64,000 nt of DNA from Cytobacillus luteolus (lineage in GTDB: Bacteria > Bacillota > Bacilli > Bacillales > Bacillaceae_L). Positions 1 to 8,957 of this stretch are shown here, one piece after another; within the stretch, counting starts at the first letter, position 1; every line of letters begins with the position of its first letter. A program made the position numbers and the translations under genes. Location: assembly GCF_017873715.1 (NCBI RefSeq), contig NZ_JAGGKM010000001.1:682001-746000 (forward strand), in the 5' to 3' direction. The notes under the pieces were generated by a model. It did not search any database, was not told where the DNA came from, and saw only the letters and a list, made by a program, of their open reading frames with translations.

Positions 1-6
1 AAACGG

Positions 7-264
7 ATTTATGTGCCCTCAAAATAGGGTTTCGACCGAAAGCAGGTCACATAAACAAATTTATGTGCCCTCAAAATAGGGTTTCGACCGAAAGCAGGTC
101 ACATAAACAAATTTATGTGCCCTCAAAATAGGTGTTCGACCTAAAGCAGGTCACATAAACAAATTTACGTGCCCTCAAAATGATTTTTTGGCCGAAAGCA
201 GGTCATATAAATGAATTTATGTGCCGTCAAAAAAGGATTTCGGCCGAAAGCAGGTCACATAAAC
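7..264. repeat. Five tandem 52-bp intergenic repeats with hairpin potential
   Basis: Five units start at 7, 59, 111, 163 and 215, an exact 52-bp period. Each unit begins TTTATGTGCC and ends GGTCACATAAA, so TTTATGTG can pair with CACATAAA; units 1-2 also have CCCT/AGGG arms, and the centre is the palindrome-like TTTCGRCCGAAA. Units 1 and 2 are nearly identical and units 3-5 diverge. No reading frame fits. The array may continue left of the window. Confidence 0.9.
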
Positions 265-335
265 CATCTCCATCGGCAAAATCCACTAAGTTTGTAGTAC
301 TAGTTTAATTTACCAAAGTTGAATCAAACATGATG

Positions 336-363
336 AAATCAAGGATTATTCCTTGATTTTTTT
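336..363 (+). terminator. Rho-independent terminator
   Basis: Perfect 10-bp stem AAATCAAGGA/TCCTTGATTT with a 4-nt loop and a T run. It lies between the 52-bp repeat array and the LysM hydrolase gene, so it probably ends a transcript from upstream of the window. Confidence 0.75.
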
Positions 364-448
364 GTTACCATATTTTAGTTAATGCTAGACTCGTAATATC
401 TTGTTAGCCTATTAAGGAGCCAAGCAAACTACTAGGAGGTAACAAACT

Positions 449-1060
449 ATGAAAAAACTTAAAAAACTAGTAATCGCTTCAACTCTTGGATTATCATTAT
501 TTGCTTTTTCTGCAGATAACACACCAACTGAAGCTGCAACAACAACTACAACTCATACAGTTAAAAGTGGAGATACACTATGGAAACTCGGCGTAGCTTA
601 TGGTGTATCAGTGAACCAATTAAAAGCCGTAAATAAGCGCACAAGCAATGTCATTTATCCTGGTCAAAAACTAGTAATCCCTCAAACTATTACAGCTTAT
701 GAAAAAGATTTATTAGCTAGATTAGTTCATGCTGAAGCAAAAGGTGAATCATACGCAGGTAAAGTAGCGGTTGCTACTGTTGTATTTAACCGTGTTGCAC
801 ATCCTGAATTCCCAAACACAATTCATGGTGTAATTACTGAGCGCACACCTAGTGGCAGCTTTGCATTTACTCCATATGCAACAGGTTCGATTAAACAACC
901 AGCTGATGCAGAAGCAAAACGTGCTGTTGAAGAAGCAATTGCATTTCGTGGACAAGGTGCAGGCTCAATTTATTTCTACAACCCTGCAAAAATTACTAAT
1001 AAATGGATCTTATCAAGACAAACAACAATTGTTATCGGAAATCACGTATTTGCAAAATAA
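449..1060 (+). CDS. LysM and SleB/CwlJ-type cell wall hydrolase
   Basis: A secreted peptidoglycan hydrolase of 203 aa. A signal peptide (basic start, hydrophobic residues 7-21, likely cleavage near residue 29) is followed by one LysM domain (about 36-78, with SGDTLWKL and PGQKLVIP) that binds peptidoglycan. A hydrolase_2 domain (about 88-200) carries HAEAKGE and VATVVFNRV, the signature of SleB/CwlJ spore-cortex lytic enzymes and their vegetative relatives. An AGGAGGT site 8 nt before the ATG sets the start. The gene is monocistronic between two hairpin terminators. The family cleaves glycan strands; whether this copy acts in germination or growth cannot be told from sequence. Confidence 0.9.
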   Translation: MKKLKKLVIASTLGLSLFAFSADNTPTEAATTTTTHTVKSGDTLWKLGVAYGVSVNQLKAVNKRTSNVIYPGQKLVIPQTITAYEKDLLARLVHAEAKGESYAGKVAVATVVFNRVAHPEFPNTIHGVITERTPSGSFAFTPYATGSIKQPADAEAKRAVEEAIAFRGQGAGSIYFYNPAKITNKWILSRQTTIVIGNHVFAK

Positions 1061-1070
1061 TGAAGTGTTA

Positions 1071-1108
1071 AAGCATTCATCTCTATTTTAAGAGTGGATG
1101 CTTTTTTA
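1071..1108 (+). terminator. Rho-independent terminator after the LysM hydrolase
   Basis: AAGCATTCAT...GTGGATGCTT stem followed by a run of T, 10 nt after the stop codon. Confidence 0.8.
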
Positions 1109-1195
1109 TTTTTCCTACCGAAAAAAATTCATTCCCTGTAACTGTTATAATAAAAAAACGTCTATTTAGTAAATAAGAGGAAATGGGGAAAAATA

Positions 1196-1381
1196 ATGAA
1201 GTGGCTTGTACATGTATTATTCACTCTTCTTTATTTAGTGGTCACTTTCTTTGGAATAGGACCAGTTTTACTTGCAGATGGAGTCATGAAAGAAAGAGTG
1301 ATAGTTAGTATTGTTGTCGCTGGCTGTTATCTTGTACTTATATTCTTACATCGTATTATAATTAAAAGAATGAAAAAATAG
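1196..1381 (+). CDS. Small two-helix membrane protein, uncharacterised
   Basis: 61 aa with two predicted membrane helices (about 5-27 and 35-53) and a basic C-terminus ending IKRMKK, so both termini are probably cytoplasmic. The preceding GAGGAAATGGGG is a weak ribosome binding site. It resembles small conserved Bacillus membrane proteins such as the DUF6954 type, but I am not sure of the family. The gene ends at a terminator that separates it from the SDR gene. No function can be assigned. Confidence 0.65.
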   Translation: MKWLVHVLFTLLYLVVTFFGIGPVLLADGVMKERVIVSIVVAGCYLVLIFLHRIIIKRMKK

Positions 1382-1408
1382 CGTTGTCTTGGTGACAACG
1401 CTTGTTTT
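1380..1408 (+). terminator. Rho-independent terminator
   Basis: AGCGTTGTC/GACAACGCT 9-bp stem overlapping the stop codon of the small membrane protein gene, followed by TTGTTTT. Confidence 0.7.
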
Positions 1409-1423
1409 AAAGGAGTGGATTAA

Positions 1424-2173
1424 ATGAAATTTGAAAATCAAGTTGTCGTCATTACAGGAGCGGGAAATGGAATTGGAAGAGGAATTGCTCTTGAATATGC
1501 AAACCAAGGTGCGAAAGTTGTTGTAGCGGATATAGATGAGACAGGTGGGCACCAAGTCATTTCTGAAATAAAAAAGATGAATCGAGATGCTACCTACATA
1601 AAAACAGATGTTTCAAAACCAGATGAGATTGTTGAACTAATGACACAAACGATAAATACATATGGAACAATCGATATTTTAATCAATAATACTGGAATTT
1701 CACGATGGAAGTCATTGTTTGAGCTTGATGTCGAGGAATGGGATACGATACTTAACACAAACCTTCGAAGTGTTTTCTTATGTTCAAGAGAAGCTGCAAA
1801 ATATATGAAAAACAATGCTAGTGGTGGTTCAATTGTAAATATGGCATCTACACGTGCTTTCATGTCTGAAAAGAATTCCGAAGCCTATGCAGCGTCTAAG
1901 GGTGGAATTATTGCGTTAACACATGCACTAGCCATTTCCCTAGGTGAATACAACATTACGGTTAACTCCATTAGCCCAGGTTGGATTGAGGTTGTGGATT
2001 ATAACTCATTACGAGATGAAGATCATAAACAACATCCATCGGGAAAAGTGGGGCAACCAGATGATATTGCGAGAGCCTGCCTGTTTTTAACCAATCCAGA
2101 AAATAATTTTATAACTGGTGAAAATATGATTATTGACGGTGGTATGACAAGGAAAATGATTTATGAGGAGTAA
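1424..2173 (+). CDS. SDR-family NAD(P)-dependent oxidoreductase
   Basis: 249 aa, the usual length of a classical short-chain dehydrogenase. The cofactor loop TGAGNGIG is at residues 11-18; D36-D38 after strand 2 (VVVADID) suggests NAD rather than NADP. The structural motif is NNTG (88-91) instead of the usual NNAG. The catalytic set is Ser142, Tyr155 and Lys159 (YAASK). The C-terminal TGENMIIDGGM is typical of glucose-1-dehydrogenase/FabG-like members. AAAGGAG lies 8 nt before the ATG. The substrate cannot be predicted; the downstream nucleoside hydrolase has its own ribosome binding site and need not be functionally linked. Confidence 0.9.
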   Translation: MKFENQVVVITGAGNGIGRGIALEYANQGAKVVVADIDETGGHQVISEIKKMNRDATYIKTDVSKPDEIVELMTQTINTYGTIDILINNTGISRWKSLFELDVEEWDTILNTNLRSVFLCSREAAKYMKNNASGGSIVNMASTRAFMSEKNSEAYAASKGGIIALTHALAISLGEYNITVNSISPGWIEVVDYNSLRDEDHKQHPSGKVGQPDDIARACLFLTNPENNFITGENMIIDGGMTRKMIYEE

Positions 2174-2246
2174 TTCTACAATTCTTCACTAATGTACTCG
2201 TCGTTTGGGCATATACTATAGAAGTACATTTATATGGAGGAGAAAC

Positions 2247-3191
2247 ATGCAGAAAATTCTTCTATTCGGCGATCCGGGGATTGATGATTCATTAGCTATT
2301 ATATACGGGTTACTGCATCCAAACATTGATATTGTAGGCATAGTTACTAGCTATGGAAACGTGAGTCAAGAGCAAACTGAGCAAAATGCGGCATACTTAC
2401 TTTCGTTAGCGGGTAGAGAAGATATTCCATTAATTTCAGGTGCCAAATATCCTTTAAGTGGAGAGAGTGTTACTTTTTATCCAGAAATACACGGTCCAGA
2501 AGGGTTAGGGCCAATTCGTCCACCAGATAATATCGTTCCTAATATAGTCAACTTTGATGAAGTGTTTACGATTATTGAAAGGTATGAAAATGAACTCATC
2601 ATAGTTGATGTTGGTCGGTCATCTTCTTTAGCCATTGCCTTTATTCTCGGTGGGGACATTATGAATAAGGTTAAGGCATTTTATCTAATGGGTGGAGCGT
2701 TTTTGGTACCTGGAAATGTGACAGCCAAGGCTGAAGCTAATTTTCATGGTGATCCGATTGCAACAAATTTAGTTGTAGAGCGGGGGAGAAATGTTACGAT
2801 TATTCCATTAAACGTCACTAACGAAGCGATTGCTACTCCTGAAGTTATAAATTATATAAGTAGAATGAGTGATAATCCATTCGCTCCGTTAATTGAGCCA
2901 ATCTTTGACTATTATTTTGAAGCGTACAAGAAAAATGTCCCTGGCATTCAAGGAGCACCACTCCATGATGTGGTGACATTAAGTGCCATAGTTAATCCTA
3001 CAATGCTTGAATATACATCTAGAAGAGTCACAATCGAGCTTTTTGGTAAGACGAAGGGTGAGTCAATTGCAGATTTTCGACCAACACCTGATCTAGAGCC
3101 ATTTCCAACACTTGACCGAATTGGAATGCAACTAAACTACCAACTATTTATGCAGGATTTCGTAAATATTATGACGAGGAGTAACGTCTAA
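2247..3191 (+). CDS. IUNH-family nucleoside hydrolase-like protein
   Basis: 314 aa from the ATG placed 6 nt after TGGAGGAG; an upstream in-frame start lacks a site. Members of this fold hydrolyse the N-glycosidic bond of ribonucleosides using a Ca2+ bound by an N-terminal Asp cluster. Here the cluster reads FGDPGIDD: the metal-binding DPGIDD part is kept, but the usual leading Asp is Phe. The HD pair near the C-terminus (APLHDVV) is kept. The family loop usually read PTGxLTN is replaced by VDVGRSSSLA, so the Thr ligand seems lost. Substrate or activity may therefore differ from inosine/uridine hydrolases. A terminator follows. Confidence 0.8.
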   Translation: MQKILLFGDPGIDDSLAIIYGLLHPNIDIVGIVTSYGNVSQEQTEQNAAYLLSLAGREDIPLISGAKYPLSGESVTFYPEIHGPEGLGPIRPPDNIVPNIVNFDEVFTIIERYENELIIVDVGRSSSLAIAFILGGDIMNKVKAFYLMGGAFLVPGNVTAKAEANFHGDPIATNLVVERGRNVTIIPLNVTNEAIATPEVINYISRMSDNPFAPLIEPIFDYYFEAYKKNVPGIQGAPLHDVVTLSAIVNPTMLEYTSRRVTIELFGKTKGESIADFRPTPDLEPFPTLDRIGMQLNYQLFMQDFVNIMTRSNV

Positions 3192-3224
3192 AGGGCTACA
3201 TAAAAGTAGTCCTTATTATTATGG
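3189..3224 (+). terminator. Terminator after nucleoside hydrolase
   Basis: AGGGCTAC/GTAGTCCT stem with a short A-rich loop followed by TATTATT, starting at the stop codon. Confidence 0.6.
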
Positions 3225-3296
3225 AAATTTTCTTCGGAAGTGGAGTTAAACGATGGTTAATGGTATAATCAGTTGGGCATAATATAAGTATTTTGA

Positions 3297-4979
<1,683 letters not shown>

Positions 4980-4983
4980 GATA

Positions 4984-5020
4984 AAAAACTGGTGCCCAGG
5001 TAACTGGCACCAGTTTTTTA
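4984..5020 (+). terminator. Terminator after ykpA
   Basis: AAAACTGGTGCC/GGCACCAGTTTT 12-bp stem and T tail, 5 nt after the ykpA stop. Confidence 0.85.
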
Positions 5021-5137
5021 ATTCTCTGTAATCGTCCATTTAAGAGTATATGTAAAATTTAGTTTAACATGGAAAATAGGCATCAAATCCTGAAACTTCT
5101 CCTTTTTTATAGCGTCTGTAATGTAGGGTGATTACAA

Positions 5138-5275
5138 ATGATGGTATTTAAGAAAAATGTGATGATTGTGACTATATTTAGTTGTTTAATTGTCTTTTTA
5201 ATCTTTTTTGGAGTTAGCCTAATTGAGGCAAAAGAAAGACAAACAGAAGAAATCAGTGGAGAGCTTTTGAAATAA
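5138..5275 (+). CDS. Small single-pass membrane protein
   Basis: A 45-codon frame (starts MMVFKKNVMIVT, ends ISGELLK) with a hydrophobic helix at about residues 9-28 and a charged C-terminal tail (EAKERQTEEISGE). The upstream TAGGGTGAT is only a weak ribosome binding site, with ATG about 6 nt on. It sits between two terminators. I recognise no family; its composition is that of a real small membrane protein, but expression is unproven. Confidence 0.45.
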   Translation: MMVFKKNVMIVTIFSCLIVFLIFFGVSLIEAKERQTEEISGELLK

Positions 5276-5280
5276 TCAAG

Positions 5281-5317
5281 AAAAGCTCATACCAGGCAAG
5301 CTGATATGAGCTTTTTT
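5281..5317. terminator. Bidirectional terminator between convergent genes
   Basis: AAAAGCTCAT...ATGAGCTTTTTT hairpin with A and T runs on either side, serving the small membrane gene (+) and the SASP gene (-). Confidence 0.75.
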
Positions 5318-5324
5318 CATTGAG

Positions 5325-5519
5325 TTAAAACTGTTGTTGGTTTTGAAGCTGTTGTTCAGCCATTTTAATCATACGCTTTGTCATTTCGCCACCAACAGAA
5401 CCATTTGCACGTGCGGTCGTATCTGCACCTAGCTGAACTCCAAACTCATTAGCGATTTCTTCTTTCATTTGATCAAGTGCATTTGAAGCACCTGGAACTA
5501 AAAGTTTGTTTCGTGCCAT
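5325..5519 (-). CDS. Alpha/beta-type small acid-soluble spore protein
   Basis: 64 aa. It carries the family hallmarks: [20 protein letters not shown], then [20 protein letters not shown] and EMTKRMI. These proteins coat DNA in the dormant spore, change it to an A-like form and protect it from UV, and are degraded at germination by GPR, which cuts near the EIANEFG segment. It is closest in style to SspD-like members. Monocistronic, as is usual for ssp genes; expression is expected in the forespore under sigma-G, but no promoter was assigned. Direct evidence that the host forms endospores. Confidence 0.95.
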   Translation of the reverse strand: MARNKLLVPGASNALDQMKEEIANEFGVQLGADTTARANGSVGGEMTKRMIKMAEQQLQNQQQF

Positions 5520-5630
5520 GATACATCACTCCCGTACGAAGTTTTTTGAGTAATCAAAGATGATTACTCTTTTTTAAGATAACCGTAAATCGATATGAAA
5601 TGCATAGCATGCAATTACAGTTTAAACCAA

Positions 5631-6569
5631 TTAGATATCCTCAAGTTGTGAAGCTACCTCAATCTTTTCCATTTCTGACTTCATCCATTGTTTATTTAAA
5701 TCCTCGCCAATAAAAACAAGTGTCATAGGATATTTCATGAGCTCTTTCATATATAGAGGCATGCCGTACGAATACTGAAACAAGAATGTATTATCTGAAT
5801 GTGTGAAGCGCAAATATCCTTTAATACGATAAATGGTATCAGGCATGGCGCGAAGCCAGTTTTCAAATACGTCTATATTAAGTGGAGTTTGAAATTGATG
5901 GACAAAGGTTTTAACTTTTAGGTCTTGATGAACGTGAGTCTTTTCATGAGTAGTAGGCATCTGTTTTTGTCCATTAATCATTAAGTCTTCACGCTTTACT
6001 GCAGAATACCTGGTTAATAGGCATTTTGCTTTTGAATTCACCGATTGGATATCAAATACGAGACTAGCCTGCTCTGATTCAGAAAGTTGATCCACTTTAT
6101 TTACCAATACTACATCTGCATGATGAACTTGCTCTTGAAGTAGCTTTTGCAAGCGAATACTCATTGTTTTTCTGTCTTTCCAACGGTTTGCATCAACTAT
6201 AGTTACGATAGATTGAACCTCTAACTTATCAGCAAATAATGGTGAAAGACATGCATCTAACACTTCGATTGGATGTGCAACTCCAGTTGTTTCAATATAA
6301 ATTGAGTCAAGTTCATGGTCAATTAAAAGTCCTTGTAGATGGACTTCTAGCTGGCCTTGAATTGTGCAACATACACAGCCATTTAAAAGCTCTTTTAATG
6401 GAATGTCTTCAGAAACTGCATTAGAATCAATGGAGGTTTCACCGAGCTCGTTCATTACAACTGCTACTTTTCGTCCTTGTTCCTTTTCTTCTGTTAGAAG
6501 GTTTTTTAGTAATGTTGTTTTACCACTACCTAAAAAACCAGCTAATATGTATACTTCAACCTTTTTCAT
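5631..6569 (-). CDS. G3E-family GTPase / CobW-type metallochaperone
   Basis: 312 aa. Walker A GFLGSGKTT (11-19), the metal-binding GCVCC motif (64-68), ETTGVAHP and NKVD (GTP specificity) identify a COG0523/CobW GTPase; the last ~90 residues fit the CobW C-terminal domain. The family delivers metal ions, often zinc, to client enzymes, or acts in cobalamin synthesis. No cobalamin genes are nearby, so a metal-homeostasis role is more likely. I could not identify a Zur operator upstream. A His-rich stretch around THEKTHVHQ before the C-terminal domain is usual in this family. Confidence 0.88.
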   Translation of the reverse strand: MKKVEVYILAGFLGSGKTTLLKNLLTEEKEQGRKVAVVMNELGETSIDSNAVSEDIPLKELLNGCVCCTIQGQLEVHLQGLLIDHELDSIYIETTGVAHPIEVLDACLSPLFADKLEVQSIVTIVDANRWKDRKTMSIRLQKLLQEQVHHADVVLVNKVDQLSESEQASLVFDIQSVNSKAKCLLTRYSAVKREDLMINGQKQMPTTHEKTHVHQDLKVKTFVHQFQTPLNIDVFENWLRAMPDTIYRIKGYLRFTHSDNTFLFQYSYGMPLYMKELMKYPMTLVFIGEDLNKQWMKSEMEKIEVASQLEDI

Positions 6570-6660
6570 TGCTGCAATCTCCTAGAAAAAATATTTGTTT
6601 CTATCGTATCTCAATAAAGAGGGTATCGTCAATTTGATTGGTGTTTTACCTTAAACTATG

Positions 6661-6735
6661 ACCGTTCCTTTACGCTACAGGAACTTGCTTTCCTCTGCTT
6701 CCCGCAGGAGTCAAGTGCCTTTTGCTCTAAGCCAC
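6661..6735. repeat. Degenerate copy of a GC-rich Bacillaceae intergenic element
   Basis: Contains CTTGCTTTCCTC and TTCCCGCAGGAGTCAAGTG, words of the interspersed element present in full at about 51989-52119. It stands out by GC content between the G3E and GNAT genes and has no coding potential. Confidence 0.6.
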
Positions 6736-6761
6736 TCTTCAATTATCCATGTAGTAAATAA

Positions 6762-6792
6762 AGAAGGACCCTAGCAATAAGGTCCTCAAATA
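6762..6792 (-). terminator. Terminator of the GNAT gene
   Basis: AGGACC...AGGTCCT stem; on the minus strand it is followed by TTCTTTATTT. Confidence 0.6.
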
Positions 6793-6795
6793 TTC

Positions 6796-7326
6796 TTACA
6801 CTACATAATCTTCCTTAACCATTCCATAGTAGGTAAGGTCTATGTATTCATCACCTTTTTTGACATGTTGTTTGAATGTTCCTTCGTGTTTCATACCTAA
6901 CTTCTCCATTACTTTCCATGAGCCTGGATTCGAAGTGAAGGATGCAGCATAGATTCGGTTTAAACCGAGTTCATGAAATCCGTAGTGAACCATTTTTTTA
7001 GCTGCTTCTGTTGCATAGCCTTTACCCCAATGTGGTTTACCGATCCAGTAGTTTATTTCTCCACGATTAAAGGCCATATGTAAATTAAATCCGATAACGC
7101 CAATGAGTTGGTTGTCTTCTTTATTAATGGTCGCGAAAGTGGCTGTTCGCTTGGCTTCATTATGTTCTTTCACAGAACTTATCCAACCAATTGCTCCACC
7201 TTTAGGGTAAGGGTGTGGGATTGAAAGTGTGGTTTTTGCTATATCATAATCCCCCGCAAGTTCTTCAACTATTTCAGCATCCTCAGCTCCTAATTCTCTT
7301 ATCAATAAACGGTTTGTTTCTAACAT
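6796..7326 (-). CDS. GNAT N-acetyltransferase, RimJ/RimL type
   Basis: 176 aa. Starts TNRLLIRELGAEDAE; the acetyl-CoA motif is WGKGYATEA (Q/RxxGxG/A type) and the C-terminal part LGLNRIYAASFTSNPGSWKVMEKLGM is typical of the RimJ/RimL group, which acetylates N-terminal or other amines. B. subtilis YdaF/YnaD are similar. The substrate is unknown. AGGAAGAAAT precedes the ATG on the minus strand. Monocistronic. Confidence 0.88.
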   Translation of the reverse strand: MLETNRLLIRELGAEDAEIVEELAGDYDIAKTTLSIPHPYPKGGAIGWISSVKEHNEAKRTATFATINKEDNQLIGVIGFNLHMAFNRGEINYWIGKPHWGKGYATEAAKKMVHYGFHELGLNRIYAASFTSNPGSWKVMEKLGMKHEGTFKQHVKKGDEYIDLTYYGMVKEDYVV

Positions 7327-7493
7327 ATTTCTTCCTCCCCTTTTAACATATTATAGATACTTTATAAAAAATTGGAAGAGTATTTTACATAGCTCGTTTT
7401 GTTCTGTAACGAAGCTTCCGTATTGTTTTTGATGGATGGGGAATGCTTATAAATAAATCCTGCATGTGTAATTAAGACAGGAGGATATTATGT

Positions 7494-8153
7494 ATGGTAA
7501 AAAAGAATTTTGCGGTATTTGGTCTCGGAAGATTCGGTGGAAGTCTTGTTAAGGAATTATATGAGATTGATGTAGAGGTGCTCGCAGTTGACAAGAGCTT
7601 AGATAAAGTCAATGAGTTCTCCAGATATGCAACCCATGCCATTCAGGCAAATGCCATTGATGAGAATATGTTAAAACAACTAGGAATCCGTAACTTTGAC
7701 CTAGTTTTTGTTTCATTTGGAGATGACATTGAAGCGAGTATTCTAACGTCTTTATTACTTAAGGAATTAGGAGTAGCTAAGGTTTGGGCAAAGGCACAAA
7801 ATGATTATCACCATAAAGTGTTAGAAAAGATTGGTGTAGACCGAGTCATTCATCCCGAACGTGACATGGCAAAACGAATTGCACATTATATTATCTCTGA
7901 AAAACTAATCGATTATATTGAGTTATCAGAAGAATACAGTATTGTAGAAGTGGTCTGTAGTGACAAACTTCATAATAAAACACTTACTGATTTGAATTTG
8001 AGGACGAAGTATCACTGTAACCTTGTTGGAATACAACGCGGAAAAGAAATTTCTGTTTCACCTGATGCAAATGAAGGCTTAATTAAAGGAGATATCCTTA
8101 TCGTTGCTGGACATAATGCAGACTTACATCGTTTTGAAGAAGAGGGAGTATAA
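7494..8153 (+). CDS. Ktr potassium uptake RCK subunit (KtrA/KtrC-like)
   Basis: 219 aa. RCK_N Rossmann domain with GLGRFGG (10-16) and acidic D34 (AVDKS) binds ATP/ADP or NAD; RCK_C domain (about 135-219) is the usual c-di-AMP site. Such rings gate the KtrB/KtrD membrane subunit, which is not in this window, as is normal for the unlinked KtrC/D arrangement. The start is ATG 7494, 9 nt after AGGAGG; ATG 7490 is out of frame. The short leader has no room for the ydaO (c-di-AMP) riboswitch seen before ktrAB in B. subtilis. A terminator follows. Confidence 0.9.
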   Translation: MVKKNFAVFGLGRFGGSLVKELYEIDVEVLAVDKSLDKVNEFSRYATHAIQANAIDENMLKQLGIRNFDLVFVSFGDDIEASILTSLLLKELGVAKVWAKAQNDYHHKVLEKIGVDRVIHPERDMAKRIAHYIISEKLIDYIELSEEYSIVEVVCSDKLHNKTLTDLNLRTKYHCNLVGIQRGKEISVSPDANEGLIKGDILIVAGHNADLHRFEEEGV

Positions 8154-8158
8154 AGAGT

Positions 8159-8197
8159 AGCGGCAAATTGGAAATTACAATTTTGCTGCTTTTTTTT
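8159..8197 (+). terminator. Terminator after the ktr gene
   Basis: AGCGGCAAATTG/CAATTTTGCTGCT stem with a T run. Confidence 0.75.
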
Positions 8198-8287
8198 ACA
8201 AAAATCCGCCATGAGTTATTAGAAAATTGAAACTTTTTACTGTGTGATTCGTATAAATTCTTTAAAGGTCTGTGAGGTGAGAATGGG

Positions 8288-8680
8288 ATGTTATATACAG
8301 GCGTTCTCGTACTATATGCAGTAGCAATTGGATTTATTGGGTTTGGGTTATTTTTAATCCTTATCAGAAGTGACAAAGAGAAGACTATAAAAACGTTAGG
8401 TGCCGGTGTAACAATGTTTATTTTAGCTATGATCATCATTGAGTTCAGGCCAGCAGCTAAAGGAGATATATTAATAACAGCTGATAAAATTGAGCTAACT
8501 GATTCAAATGGAAAGTCATCTTGTAATGTAACAGATGAATATTTAGGGGTGACATATAAGTATCAAGAAGAGAATGAAGAAGAGGTTAGAAGTTTTTGTT
8601 CGCAATTTCAATTAGGACAAAATTATACAATTACGTATCGTTATGATGAGGGACAGTATTCTATTTTAAAAGTAAAATAA
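8288..8680 (+). CDS. Membrane-anchored protein with extracytoplasmic domain, unknown
   Basis: 130 aa. Two hydrophobic segments (about 4-26 and 38-53) are followed by a soluble ~75-residue domain with two Cys (SSCNVT and SFCSQF) that could form a disulfide if outside. No family recognised. AGGTGAG lies before the ATG. It stands between the ktr terminator and the leader of the CNNM transporter gene, and is probably transcribed alone. Confidence 0.7.
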   Translation: MLYTGVLVLYAVAIGFIGFGLFLILIRSDKEKTIKTLGAGVTMFILAMIIIEFRPAAKGDILITADKIELTDSNGKSSCNVTDEYLGVTYKYQEENEEEVRSFCSQFQLGQNYTITYRYDEGQYSILKVK

Positions 8681-8725
8681 AGAACCTTTTAGATTAGTAC
8701 TCTTTGTGAAAATGAAACTATAATC

Positions 8726-8754
8726 TATACATTTTAGCAAAAAAAAGATATAAT
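8726..8754 (+). promoter_or_regulatory. Sigma-A-like promoter
   Basis: TATACA, 17 bp, then TATAAT (8749-8754). It would drive the 34-codon frame at 8786 and the transporter gene at 8958. Confidence 0.45.
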
Positions 8755-8785
8755 TTAAGTTAATCTTAAAGGAGGTGGATAGGAA

Positions 8786-8890
8786 TTGGACGATGACGAA
8801 TCTGAGGGTACGAGTAACAATGTAACAACACTATGGATAAAAATAAAAACCAGAGTGTACATTAATTCAATCTATTATAGACGGCAATGA
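8786..8890 (+). CDS. Possible 34-aa small protein or leader peptide
   Basis: A TTG-initiated 34-codon frame starts 7 nt after a near-perfect AAAGGAGGTG. The product starts MDDDESEGTSNN (very acidic) and ends VYINSIYYRRQ (basic, aromatic). It ends 67 nt before the CNNM/CorC-type transporter gene. The ribosome binding site argues that it is translated; whether as a protein or as a leader controlling the transporter is open. No homologue recognised. Confidence 0.45.
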   Translation: MDDDESEGTSNNVTTLWIKIKTRVYINSIYYRRQ

Positions 8891-8957
8891 TATTCTCTAT
8901 TAATCCACTAATCAAACGATTATAAAATTGATTAAAAAACATGGAGGATGAATTGTT

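Noticed and set aside
7327-7493. c-di-AMP (ydaO) riboswitch before the ktr gene
   Set aside because: The 167-bp gap shows none of the conserved blocks and contains the promoter, so there is no room for the aptamer.
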